Source of the DNA: Elusimicrobiota bacterium
GTDB taxonomy: Bacteria > Elusimicrobiota > UBA5214 > JBBAAG01
Assembly: GCA_041658405.1 (NCBI GenBank)
Contig: JBBAAG010000008.1
Span: 9,210 to 73,209, forward strand
Direction of reading: 5' to 3'
Length of the DNA stretch: 64,000 nucleotides
The position numbers were made by a program, and so were the translations under genes. The notes below the pieces were generated by a model. It was not told the DNA's origin and did no database searches. It saw only the letters and a program-made list of their open reading frames with translations. This document shows, in pieces, positions 27,689 to 36,346 of this stretch. Each line of letters begins with the position of its first letter. Within the stretch, counting starts at the first letter, position 1.

Positions 27689-28072
27689 ATGGCAAAAAAA
27701 GTTTTAGTAGCGGATGATGACCAAAACATTTCTGATCTTTTGAAGATTGCATTGGAAGGATATGGTTATGATGTTACTATCGCGCGGGATGGCGCTCAAG
27801 CTATAAAAAAAGCGATTGAAATAAAACCTGATGTTTTGATCCTTGATATTATGATGCCGAAAGCTGATGGCTGTGAAGTGTTGAAGGTAGTTAAAAGTAT
27901 GCCGGACCTCCAAAAAGTTGGGATTATAATGCTTACCAGCAAAAATTTGATTAAGGATATTGAAACTACGTTCTCATTAGGTGCGGATAATTATGTTACA
28001 AAACCGTTCCAGATTGACCGGTTAGTTGCGAAGATAGAGAAGTTGTGCGGGGAGAAAAATAAAAAGTTGTGA
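27689..28072 (+). CDS. Single-domain response regulator (CheY/DivK-like receiver)
   Basis: 127 residues, receiver domain only. The acidic pocket is D9-D10-D11, the phosphoacceptor is D53 (LILDIMMP), switch residue T in MLTSKN and K in VTKPF. It has no output domain, so it acts by protein contact, possibly on the next gene, whose GTG overlaps its end by four bases. The kinase at 18065 is a candidate donor, separated by the restriction island. Confidence 0.93.
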   Translation: MAKKVLVADDDQNISDLLKIALEGYGYDVTIARDGAQAIKKAIEIKPDVLILDIMMPKADGCEVLKVVKSMPDLQKVGIIMLTSKNLIKDIETTFSLGADNYVTKPFQIDRLVAKIEKLCGEKNKKL

Positions 28073-29217
28073 TTGAAGTACTAACCTTTTTCATGTTTTT
28101 TGTTACAGTTCCGTTACTTGTATTAACCATTTCAGGGTATATCAAGGTGCGGAAACATGTTAACTCGCTAGAACATGCGGTTAAGCAAAAGGATGAGGAT
28201 CTAAAACTTATCAATGAACTCGGGGTGGAGATAACGTCGGTACTTGATATCGAACGGTTGCTCCCGAAGATAATTGACGCATTTGCACGTGCGGGGAAGG
28301 TTAATAAAGCGTCATTAATGTTATTAGACGAAGCAACGGGTGTGCTTGAGATAAAAGCAAGCCTTGGGTTATCCTCCCGGGCGATTGAGTATGTACGCCC
28401 AAAACTAGGGGAAGGTATTGCCGGGATCGCGGCGTCCACCGGGAAAACAATGCTTATCGATGATACAAGCAGGGATAGGGTGTTATACAAAGAATATATC
28501 GACGGTACAACGAACCCGCGCCCGGTTGAATCATTGTTAGCTTTACCGCTGATATTTAAAGGTAAGGTTATTGGTGTAATAAACCTTGATTCCAAGATCA
28601 CGGGTGAACCGTTTATCCGTAATGACGCGAAGTTGTTGTCTATCCTCGCAAGCCAGGCCGCTGTGGCAATTACTAACGCGCAATTGTATAACCTCGCAAT
28701 CACCGATGGGCTTACAAAACTGTATATCCACCGGTACTTCCAGATGCGGTTATCCCAGGAGGTTGACCGCGCAAAACGGTACAATATGCCGTTGACTCTG
28801 ATTATGCTGGATATCGATAAATTTAAAGTCTTAAACGATACCTACGGCCACCAGGTTGGGGATCTTGTATTGGTAAGTGTTTCAAAAGCTATTACTGCAA
28901 CGCTGCGGAGTTCGGATATCGCTGCGCGGTATGGCGGGGAGGAGTTCGCAGTTGTCCTCACGGAGACAGATATTGATGATGCTGTATACGTTGCTGAACG
29001 GTTAAGGAAAACTGTTGAGGATAATGTTGTGGAGGCCGGGTCTGATAAAGTTAAGGCGCAAATATCGCTGGGGATATCAAGCCTTATTCCATCGCAAAAG
29101 GATGTAATTGATAAAGACGAACTTATCCGCCGTGCGGATGCTGCGTTGTATTATTCAAAACAACAGGGGCGGAATCGTTATACTGTATACGATAAAATAG
29201 GGGATACAAAAAAGTAA
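28069..29217 (+). CDS. Diguanylate cyclase with N-terminal TM, GAF and GGDEF domains
   Basis: 382 residues. A hydrophobic anchor at about 3-22 is followed by a GAF domain (about 55-200: GEGIAGIAASTGKTMLIDD) and a GGDEF domain with active-site GGEEF at 289-293. The product-inhibition I-site RxxD (R280-SSD283) is intact, five residues ahead. It should make cyclic di-GMP and be feedback-controlled. GTG 28069 overlaps the receiver gene, so the two are translationally coupled. Confidence 0.93.
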   Translation: MIEVLTFFMFFVTVPLLVLTISGYIKVRKHVNSLEHAVKQKDEDLKLINELGVEITSVLDIERLLPKIIDAFARAGKVNKASLMLLDEATGVLEIKASLGLSSRAIEYVRPKLGEGIAGIAASTGKTMLIDDTSRDRVLYKEYIDGTTNPRPVESLLALPLIFKGKVIGVINLDSKITGEPFIRNDAKLLSILASQAAVAITNAQLYNLAITDGLTKLYIHRYFQMRLSQEVDRAKRYNMPLTLIMLDIDKFKVLNDTYGHQVGDLVLVSVSKAITATLRSSDIAARYGGEEFAVVLTETDIDDAVYVAERLRKTVEDNVVEAGSDKVKAQISLGISSLIPSQKDVIDKDELIRRADAALYYSKQQGRNRYTVYDKIGDTKK

Positions 29218-29223
29218 ATTTAT

Positions 29224-30021
29224 ATGTTAAAACTATCAGTTTGTGAACACCTTATCCCGGGGGATAGTTACGAAAAAAAGTTTGAGGTTCTTGATACCAA
29301 TAAAATTGATGCTATTGATCTTGACGGTAACGATCTTGCTAGGAAGTATGATACCCTCGTGGAGGTAATGAAAATTTCACCCGTAAGAATCTCTGCTATC
29401 CGGACAGGTTACCGCGGGTGTTTGCTAGATGACAATCCTGAACAACGTAACCTCGCGGTGGGTGATATCAAAAAATTATTGGATTACGCGGGAAAACTTA
29501 ATGCTGCTGGTGTTGTGGTGGTACCGATCTACGGTGCTGCACGGTTGCCGGATCTTCATCCTCTCAAAGGGCAGTTGCAGGTGGAAGAAGAGATGCTGAC
29601 ACTGTTGTTATCCACGCTTGCGGAGTACGCGTGGAAACAAGGTACCCGCGTGTTGTTACAGCCAATGAACCGTTATGAAACTCATCTAGTGCGTAATGTG
29701 AACGAAGCGGTGTATTATGTTAACCGTGTCGATCATCCGGGCTTACGTATAGCAACACATGTGTTCCACATGAATATTGAGGAACCAAATTTTAGTGATC
29801 CGTTTACCACCTTGGGTAGTATGCTTTCACAAATATATCTGTCAGACTCAAACTACCAATCCCCGGGGTATGGGCATTTAAATATTAAACACGTGTTTGA
29901 TCAATTACAAAAAAATGGGTATACCGGGTACGTAACACTTGACTATATCCCGTCGGATAAACTTGACCCGTTAACCGAACTTGTGAGTGTAACCAAAGCA
30001 ATGTATAACCTTTGGTGGTAA
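29224..30021 (+). CDS. Xylose-isomerase-like TIM barrel lacking the usual metal ligands
   Basis: 265 residues of the AP-endonuclease-2/tagatose-epimerase superfamily: QPMNRYETH, VFHMNIEE, LSDSNYQSPGYGH and YVTLDY align with the four metal-binding strands. The positions normally Glu, Asp, His and Glu are here Q146, H179, Y205 (with Q203) and D240, so none of the four expected ligands is kept. Substrate residues such as R149, E151 and H182 remain. It may be a non-catalytic or metal-independent homologue. It opens the metabolic cluster, seven bases after the cyclase. Confidence 0.85.
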   Translation: MLKLSVCEHLIPGDSYEKKFEVLDTNKIDAIDLDGNDLARKYDTLVEVMKISPVRISAIRTGYRGCLLDDNPEQRNLAVGDIKKLLDYAGKLNAAGVVVVPIYGAARLPDLHPLKGQLQVEEEMLTLLLSTLAEYAWKQGTRVLLQPMNRYETHLVRNVNEAVYYVNRVDHPGLRIATHVFHMNIEEPNFSDPFTTLGSMLSQIYLSDSNYQSPGYGHLNIKHVFDQLQKNGYTGYVTLDYIPSDKLDPLTELVSVTKAMYNLWW

Positions 30022-30051
30022 ATTTATTAACAAAAGGGGAGTGAGAATAAT

Positions 30052-30999
30052 ATGAAGATGGCAGTTTTAGGGAACACTGGGTTAAGGGTAAGCACGTTAT
30101 GTTTTGGTACGCTGCCTATGGGCCCGTTGGAGAGTAATATTTCAATCCCTGAGGGTGCTAAAGTTTTGCGTAAAGCGTTTGAGCTCGGGGTTAATTTTGT
30201 GGATACCGCGCATACTTACCGCACATACGAGTATATACGTGAAGCGAAACGCGGGTGGGATAATAAACTGATTATTGCCACAAAGTTCGGCCTTACTGCC
30301 GCAGGGGAAGTTAAGGATGGGGTTGAGAAAGCGTTGAATGATATGGAACTTGACTATCTAGATATTGTACTTCTGCATAGTGCGCGTGCAGAAGATCCTT
30401 TTGTACGGTTTAAAGAAACACTTGCGGTATTAAAAGAGTATAAAACTGCGGGGAAAATTAAGCATATCGGTTTATCATCGCATTCTGTGGTTAGTATTAA
30501 CCAGGCGGCAGTGCATCCGGATATCGAAGTTATACATCCGCTTATAAACTATAAAGGCCTCGGGATCATTAGCGGTACCGCAGAGGATATGGTTAACTCC
30601 ATAAAAATTGCCAGGGGTAATGGTAAAGGCGTTTATGCAATGAAAGTTTTTGCCGGGGGTAACCTTCTGGATAATTATTCGGAATCAATTGATTATATTG
30701 TAAAAAATGAGATTGTTGATTCAATGGCAATCGGGATGGTTACTGAACAGGAAGTGGCAGTGAATGCTGAGTATATCACTACCGGCAAAATACCCAGTAC
30801 TGAAAAGGATAAGATCAGGACAACAGGGAAACATGTTATCGTTCTCGGGTTTTGTAAAGGCTGCGGGAAGTGTGTGGAAACATGCCCGAATTTCGCGATT
30901 ACCCTGGTCGATAAAAAAGCTGTGGTTGAGAAAGAAAAGTGTCTCATATGCGGGTACTGCGGCGGGGTGTGTCCCGAACTTGCAATCCGTGTGGTGTAA
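30052..30999 (+). CDS. Aldo/keto reductase with C-terminal 2x[4Fe-4S] ferredoxin domain
   Basis: 315 residues. The N-terminal TIM barrel keeps the aldo/keto reductase tetrad: Asp and Tyr in NFVDTAHTY, Lys in IIATKFG, His in DIVLLHS. The last ~55 residues are a bacterial ferredoxin with two clusters (CKGCGKCVETCP and CLICGYCGGVCP). Known fused members are proposed oxidoreductases using ferredoxin-type electrons; the substrate is unknown. AGGGGAG precedes ATG 30052. A DUF362 Fe-S protein follows. Confidence 0.92.
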   Translation: MKMAVLGNTGLRVSTLCFGTLPMGPLESNISIPEGAKVLRKAFELGVNFVDTAHTYRTYEYIREAKRGWDNKLIIATKFGLTAAGEVKDGVEKALNDMELDYLDIVLLHSARAEDPFVRFKETLAVLKEYKTAGKIKHIGLSSHSVVSINQAAVHPDIEVIHPLINYKGLGIISGTAEDMVNSIKIARGNGKGVYAMKVFAGGNLLDNYSESIDYIVKNEIVDSMAIGMVTEQEVAVNAEYITTGKIPSTEKDKIRTTGKHVIVLGFCKGCGKCVETCPNFAITLVDKKAVVEKEKCLICGYCGGVCPELAIRVV

Positions 31000-31028
31000 G
31001 AAAAAATAAGTATTGAGAGTAATGTTGT

Positions 31029-32198
31029 ATGTCTAAAGTATCAATCGTTAAGTGCAGTACATATTCCCAGAACGTTTTGTTTGATGCGGTAAAACATAGT
31101 GTTGGCCTCGTTGGTGGGATCGATGCGTTTGTTAAATCCGGGGAGAAAGTTTTACTTAAACCCAACCTCCTGATGGCTGCGGTTCCAGAGAAAGGTATTA
31201 CTACCCACCCTGAATTTATCCGCGCGGTTATCCGCCTCGTAAAAACAGCGGGCGGTGTGGTATCACTCGGGGATAGTTACGGCGGGACTTCGGATAGTGT
31301 TGATAAAGTATGGGGTGATACCGGGATGCTGAAACTCGCGCAGGAGGAAGGTGTTGAACTTGTTAAACTTGAAACTTCCGGTGTGCGTGAGTTCAAGCTT
31401 AGTAACGGGTTACCGGAGTTATACGTATCAAACACAGTGTTTGAGTTTGATAAAGTTATTTCATTGCCAAAACTTAAAACTCATGCGTTGACAACGTTTA
31501 CCTGTGCGGTAAAAAATATGTATGGCGTAATCCCCGGGGTTCGTAAGTCGGATTATCATAGATTTCTCCCAAGCCCGGATGAGTTTTGTGTATTATTATC
31601 TGAACTCGTAATCAAAATTCCGCCGGTATTGACTATTGTTGACGGTATTATAGGGATGGAAGGCGATGGTCCGTCCGCCGGGATTCTGCGGGAATGCGGG
31701 TTAATCCTCGCGGGGAGTAGTGTTTTTGAGATTGATGAGGTCACTGCACGGATTATGGGCGTACCGGATGAACTTAACCCCATGAAAAAAGCGTATATGT
31801 CGTTAGGCGTAAATATATCTCCTGAAATTGTCGGGGAAACTATGGAGAGCGCTAAGATCCCGGGGTTTGTTCTTCCTTCAACAAAAAGTGTGCAGAGTAT
31901 TTTGCTGACATACCTGCCGAAGTGGTTACAAAAAATGTTAATGCGTATGTTCCGCATGCATATGAAGATTAATACAAAAAAATGCGTGCTCTGCATGACC
32001 TGCTATAAGAGGTGTCCAAAAAATGCGATCACAAAAAACCGGAAGAAGCTTAAGATAAACCTCAATACTTGTGTTTCATGTATGTGCTGCCATGAGTTGT
32101 GTAAGTATAAAGCCGTGGATTTGGAGTACACATTATTTGCGCGTGTATTGTTGAAAATAAAATCGTTTGGTAAAATTAACAGTAATAAAAAGAAGTAA
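31029..32198 (+). CDS. DUF362 domain protein with C-terminal 2x[4Fe-4S] ferredoxin
   Basis: 389 residues. The DUF362 domain covers about 1-300 (KVLLKPNLLMAAVPEKGITT, SLPKLKTHALTTFTCAVKNMYGVIPG). The C-terminus carries CVLCMTCYKRCP and CVSCMCCHELC cluster motifs. The family is widespread in anaerobes and uncharacterised biochemically. Proximity to the ferredoxin-fused reductase suggests a shared electron-transfer task, which is inference. Confidence 0.9.
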   Translation: MSKVSIVKCSTYSQNVLFDAVKHSVGLVGGIDAFVKSGEKVLLKPNLLMAAVPEKGITTHPEFIRAVIRLVKTAGGVVSLGDSYGGTSDSVDKVWGDTGMLKLAQEEGVELVKLETSGVREFKLSNGLPELYVSNTVFEFDKVISLPKLKTHALTTFTCAVKNMYGVIPGVRKSDYHRFLPSPDEFCVLLSELVIKIPPVLTIVDGIIGMEGDGPSAGILRECGLILAGSSVFEIDEVTARIMGVPDELNPMKKAYMSLGVNISPEIVGETMESAKIPGFVLPSTKSVQSILLTYLPKWLQKMLMRMFRMHMKINTKKCVLCMTCYKRCPKNAITKNRKKLKINLNTCVSCMCCHELCKYKAVDLEYTLFARVLLKIKSFGKINSNKKK

Positions 32199-32242
32199 AA
32201 TAAGGTTGATTCAGTAGATTAAAGGAGTTAGAGGGTGTAATT

Positions 32243-33034
32243 ATGAAATTAGGTATTATCACAAGTTCATTGAGGATGGAGCTTAAACAGTCACTGGAAA
32301 CCGCAAAGAAGTTAGGCGCGGATGGCGTGCAGTTACGGAATGTCGGCGGTGAGCTTGACCCTGAGAAGTTGAATACTAAAACCGCACGGGAAGATTTTTT
32401 GCATTACATGCAAAACCTTAACCTTGAAATCTCTGCGCTGTGCGGTGATCTCGGGGGTTATACAAATACGGAGAAAATTGAGTGGCTTATCATGAGGTCA
32501 AAACAAATGGTTGACCTTGCGGTGGATCTTAAAACAAATATTATTACTACGCATATCGGTTTATTAACGGAAGATGAAACTACGCCGCAGTATAAGTCAA
32601 TGTTTACCGCATGTAAGGAACTTGGTGCGTATGCGGAGAACCACGGGTGTTACTTCGCAGCGGAAACCGGCCCGGAGGATACTACGCTTATGCGTAAACT
32701 ATTTGAGAAAATCGGGGGTAATGGGTTAAAGATAAACTATGACCCTGCGAATCTTACCGGTAAAGGATTTGATCATTTTAAGGGTGTGGAAGTTCTTAAG
32801 GATTATATTGTGCATACCCACGCAAAGGATGCTGTGCGGACACCTGAAGGTAAGATGAAAGAAGTGGAACTCGGGGAGGGGAATGTTGATTTCCCGAAGT
32901 ATATTGCTTTACTCAACGAAAACGGGTATAACGGGTATTACACTATCGAACGTGAATTGCGGGATAACCCTGTGGAAACTCTTACCCGCGCGGTTGCGTT
33001 TATGCGCAGGATGGAGAAAGAGTTGAAAGTGTGA
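32243..33034 (+). CDS. Sugar phosphate isomerase/epimerase (xylose-isomerase-like TIM barrel)
   Basis: 263 residues with an apparently complete metal site: E141 (AAETGPED), D167 (NYDPANL), H191/H193 (VHTHAKDA) and E236 (TIERE). Such enzymes isomerise or epimerise keto sugars or inositols; the substrate cannot be told. AGGAG at 32222-32226 precedes ATG 32243. It contrasts with the related gene at 29224, which has lost its ligands. The stop overlaps the next GTG by four bases. Confidence 0.9.
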   Translation: MKLGIITSSLRMELKQSLETAKKLGADGVQLRNVGGELDPEKLNTKTAREDFLHYMQNLNLEISALCGDLGGYTNTEKIEWLIMRSKQMVDLAVDLKTNIITTHIGLLTEDETTPQYKSMFTACKELGAYAENHGCYFAAETGPEDTTLMRKLFEKIGGNGLKINYDPANLTGKGFDHFKGVEVLKDYIVHTHAKDAVRTPEGKMKEVELGEGNVDFPKYIALLNENGYNGYYTIERELRDNPVETLTRAVAFMRRMEKELKV

Positions 33035-33993
33035 CAACGGATCTCACGAGTGTACCAAAAAAAATATTGTTAACCTTTCTCGCAATCGCTACGGTTGCAG
33101 GGGTTGCTATCCACACGGTTAATTTCGCGAATAATGCTGCCGAAACTGAACAGGAACCGGTATTATCGCTGGATAGCTGGCAGTCATTAGCGGATGAGTT
33201 TGAACGCAAGATCGAACGTTTTGACGGGCAGGTGGGGTTTGTTTTAAAAGACCTTAAGACAGGGTATACTGCCAAGTATAACGCTGATATCCTGATTCCC
33301 AGTGCGAGTATTGTTAAAATACCTATTATGGCGGCGGTACTCCAAAAAGTTGAAGACCGGCAGTTGGAGATTGGGAGTTTGATTACGTTACAGCGTTCTG
33401 ACCGCGTTGGAGGGTCAGGACGGTTAAAGTACAGCGGGGTGGGGAGTAAGTATACGGTAAGTTATCTTCTTCATGCGATGATTACCCAGAGTGATAATAC
33501 TGCTACGCAAATGCTTACCCGCACACTGGGGTTTGAGTATCTCGAAAAATATTTTAAGTCACTGGGGTTGAATAATACGAATATGGTCCGCGGGATTATG
33601 GACCTCCGTGCGAGGAATCGCGGGATTGAAAATTATACTACGGCTAATGATATGGTTATCATCCTGGAAAAAATTTATCGTAAACAATGTAGCAGCGCTT
33701 TGTCGTGCGAGTATATGATAGACTTAATGAAACAACAGCATATTAATGACCGGCTAAACAGCGGGCTTCCAAAAGGATGGACGGTAGCGCATAAGACCGG
33801 CCTTATCCGCGGGGTATGCCATGATGTCGGGATAATATTTCATCCCCGTGGCGATTTTGTTATTGTTGTGTTACTTAATAAAGTTAATAATTATAAAACC
33901 GCAAAACGGTTTATCGGTACACTTGCACGGGTGGCGTTTAATTATTATGATAACGGGTACGAACTGCCGTTTTATACGTCAAGCGATAATTGA
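33031..33993 (+). CDS. Exported serine hydrolase of the class A beta-lactamase fold
   Basis: 320 residues with GTG start overlapping the preceding gene. A hydrophobic signal or anchor lies at about 10-30. Active-site motifs are S93-xx-K96 (SIVK), S154-D-N156 and K255-T-G257. The protein could be a beta-lactamase, a D-Ala-D-Ala peptidase or another periplasmic serine hydrolase; family relatives in non-pathogens are often not antibiotic-related. No sign of mobility around it. Confidence 0.88.
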   Translation: MTTDLTSVPKKILLTFLAIATVAGVAIHTVNFANNAAETEQEPVLSLDSWQSLADEFERKIERFDGQVGFVLKDLKTGYTAKYNADILIPSASIVKIPIMAAVLQKVEDRQLEIGSLITLQRSDRVGGSGRLKYSGVGSKYTVSYLLHAMITQSDNTATQMLTRTLGFEYLEKYFKSLGLNNTNMVRGIMDLRARNRGIENYTTANDMVIILEKIYRKQCSSALSCEYMIDLMKQQHINDRLNSGLPKGWTVAHKTGLIRGVCHDVGIIFHPRGDFVIVVLLNKVNNYKTAKRFIGTLARVAFNYYDNGYELPFYTSSDN

Positions 33994-34052
33994 TTGAAAA
34001 ATTATTATGGTAAGATTTAAGTACAGCAAGTATGTGGAAGAAGGAAGTTAAG

Positions 34053-35336
34053 ATGTCGTTATTAACAAAAAATGGTGCTATTATTACCGCAATTACAGCG
34101 TTATTGCTCGCTGGATGCCAGGTATCAACTTCGCAGGATTCTAAGGGTGTTACACAGAATGTAACCGCGAAAAAAGTTGAGCCCCAGCTTCCGCCGTTAC
34201 CAACTGAGATACGGGGAATACATTTATCCGCATGGGCAGCGGGGACTGAGAAAACCCGGGCTTTAGTTGAAAAGTATATCGAAGGGACAGAAATTAACAC
34301 CATAGTTATCGGTATTAAAGAGCATGAGGGTAAAGTATATATTCCGGGTGTTGCAACAGCTGATAAAATCGGGGCGTATCAGGAAACTGCACCGGATATC
34401 CAGGAGTATCTTAAGTATCTAAGAAGTAAAGGGGTTTATACTATCGCCAGGATTGTGGTGTTCAAAGATAAGTATTATTCCAAAAGTAACCCGAAGTATG
34501 CGGTAAAAACTCCGGCTGGGGAGGTTTGGACTGACCGCCGGGGTGTGTCGTGGTCTGATCCGTACCAAAAAGTTGTGTGGGATTATAATATTGAAATCGC
34601 AAAACGCGCGGTTGAGCTCGGGTTTAATGAAATACAGTGGGATTATATTCGGTTCCCGTCAGATGGGCCTACTAAACTTTGCAGGTATTCTTATGCTCAG
34701 CATAACTCGTCTTCATCAGCGTATGCGTTGGTAAACTTTCTTAAATATTCCCGGGAGCAGCTTGCTCCATTGGGGGCTAAAGTGTCAATCGACGTTTTTG
34801 GCCTTACCCCGAGTGTCCAGCATGACATGGGTATCGGCCAAAAAATTGTCCTAATGACAAATGAAGTGGATTATGTATCCCCGATGTGTTATCCGTCGCA
34901 CTACGCTAAGGGCGAGTACGGGCTGCCGTATCCTAACGCTGAACCCTATAAGACTGTATACCGCAGTGTTAGCGACGGGATTGCAAGAATACCCACAGAA
35001 AAAATGAGGCCGTACCTCCAGGATTTTTCGATGGGCTATAAGTATGGCGCGTTTGAGATACGTTCGCAGATACAGGCAACCTACGACGCAGGGGTTAAGT
35101 CCTGGCTTCTCTGGGATCCTAACTGTAAATACACACAGGAAGCGTTTTGTGCAAAGAACGCGGATCCTGTACAGTGCAGCAGTACTACATTCCGTAAGAT
35201 GTTGAACACCCGGGGTTTGGCGTATCCGGAATTCAAGCGGAAGGTAACAAAAAAAGTAGTAACACAACCGTCTTCCGCGCAGGTAATGAAGAGTACGGAT
35301 ATACCGCCTGTGTTAGATGAAGAGAAAGCGAAATAA
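34053..35336 (+). CDS. DUF4015 putative glycoside hydrolase, lipoprotein
   Basis: 427 residues. Start ATG 34053 has AAGGAAG at 34041-34047; the ATG at 34032 lacks a site. The lipobox LLLAG-C22 predicts a lipoprotein. The DUF4015 catalytic-type TIM barrel follows: EIRGIHLSAWAAG, YTIARIVVFKDKY, FNEIQWDYIRFPSDG, DYVSPMCYPSHY and SWLLWDPN. The family is predicted to act on glycans, with no proven substrate. It lies between the serine hydrolase and a glycosyltransferase. Confidence 0.9.
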   Translation: MSLLTKNGAIITAITALLLAGCQVSTSQDSKGVTQNVTAKKVEPQLPPLPTEIRGIHLSAWAAGTEKTRALVEKYIEGTEINTIVIGIKEHEGKVYIPGVATADKIGAYQETAPDIQEYLKYLRSKGVYTIARIVVFKDKYYSKSNPKYAVKTPAGEVWTDRRGVSWSDPYQKVVWDYNIEIAKRAVELGFNEIQWDYIRFPSDGPTKLCRYSYAQHNSSSSAYALVNFLKYSREQLAPLGAKVSIDVFGLTPSVQHDMGIGQKIVLMTNEVDYVSPMCYPSHYAKGEYGLPYPNAEPYKTVYRSVSDGIARIPTEKMRPYLQDFSMGYKYGAFEIRSQIQATYDAGVKSWLLWDPNCKYTQEAFCAKNADPVQCSSTTFRKMLNTRGLAYPEFKRKVTKKVVTQPSSAQVMKSTDIPPVLDEEKAK

Positions 35337-35342
35337 GAAGTA

Positions 35343-36335
35343 ATGGCTATTTCAGTAGTTGTACCGGTTTACAATGAAGTACAGTCTGTAGTAACGCTTA
35401 ACGACGAAATTGTTAATGTTCTTAATTCTATAAAACAGGAATACGAAATTATTTATATCGATGACGGGTCTACGGATAGCAGTTATGATTCACTAAAGAA
35501 AATTGCAGCAGTGAATCACCGGGTTAAGGTTATTAAGTTCACGCGTAATTTCGGGCAGTCAGCGGCGCTTTCTGCAGGGGTTGGGTTTGCTAAGTATGAA
35601 ATAGTTGTGACACTCGACGCTGACCTCCAGAACGATCCTCGAGATATACCGTTACTCCTTGAAAAACTTGAGTACGGGTATGATCTTGTGTCAGGCTGGA
35701 GGAAAAAACGTTATGACCCGTTTCTTACGCGTAAGTTACCCTCGGTGATCGCTAATATTATTATCCGTATGGTTACCGGTGTTAAACTCCACGATTTCGG
35801 GTGTACCCTTAAAGCTTACCGCAAAAAGTTTTTGGTTAATATAAAAATTTATGGCGAAATGCACAGGTTATTGCCAGCATACCTCTCGGCGTATGGCGCA
35901 AAGATTACTGAAGTAGTGGTCAACCATCGTTCCCGGGAGTATGGTAAGTCAAAGTACGGCCTTACCCGTACGTTCAAAGTTTTGCTTGACCTGTTAACCA
36001 CAAAGTTTATGCTTGGATACTCGTCAAAACCATCCTATATCCTTGGCGGATGGGGGTTATTCCTGTGTATATCAGGTTGTATCTGCGGGGCAGTAGTGTT
36101 AGTGAATAAGTTTATGTATAACATATACGCTTATAAACAACCGTTATTATGGCTTGCGATGTTTCTCGGGATAATCGGGACACAGTTTATTGCGTTCGGC
36201 CTGCTTGCGGAACTTGTAGTGAGGATGTATTATTCATCTGAGAATAAGAATTCGTATATGATAGACACCATTATCTCAAATAATGATGCTAATCTTCAGT
36301 TTGACTTCGGGAAAACTGTTGAAGTTAAGATGTAA
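35343..36335 (+). CDS. GT2 family glycosyltransferase, DPM1/ArnC-like
   Basis: 330 residues. The N-terminal GT-A domain (VVPVYNEVQSV, IYIDDGSTDSS, TLDADLQNDPRDI, GWRKKRYDP, DFGCTLKAYRK) is typical of polyprenyl-phosphate sugar transferases. Two transmembrane segments lie at about 228-255 and 268-290. It would transfer a sugar from a nucleotide donor to a lipid carrier at the inner membrane; the sugar is unknown. It is the last + strand gene of the cluster, convergent with the next. Confidence 0.92.
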   Translation: MAISVVVPVYNEVQSVVTLNDEIVNVLNSIKQEYEIIYIDDGSTDSSYDSLKKIAAVNHRVKVIKFTRNFGQSAALSAGVGFAKYEIVVTLDADLQNDPRDIPLLLEKLEYGYDLVSGWRKKRYDPFLTRKLPSVIANIIIRMVTGVKLHDFGCTLKAYRKKFLVNIKIYGEMHRLLPAYLSAYGAKITEVVVNHRSREYGKSKYGLTRTFKVLLDLLTTKFMLGYSSKPSYILGGWGLFLCISGCICGAVVLVNKFMYNIYAYKQPLLWLAMFLGIIGTQFIAFGLLAELVVRMYYSSENKNSYMIDTIISNNDANLQFDFGKTVEVKM

Positions 36336-36346
36336 CCCGCAAAATA

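Noticed and set aside
33031..33993. Acquired antibiotic-resistance beta-lactamase
   Set aside because: SxxK, SDN and KTG are shared with many wall peptidases, composition matches the neighbours and the gene overlaps a metabolic gene; no mobility signals.
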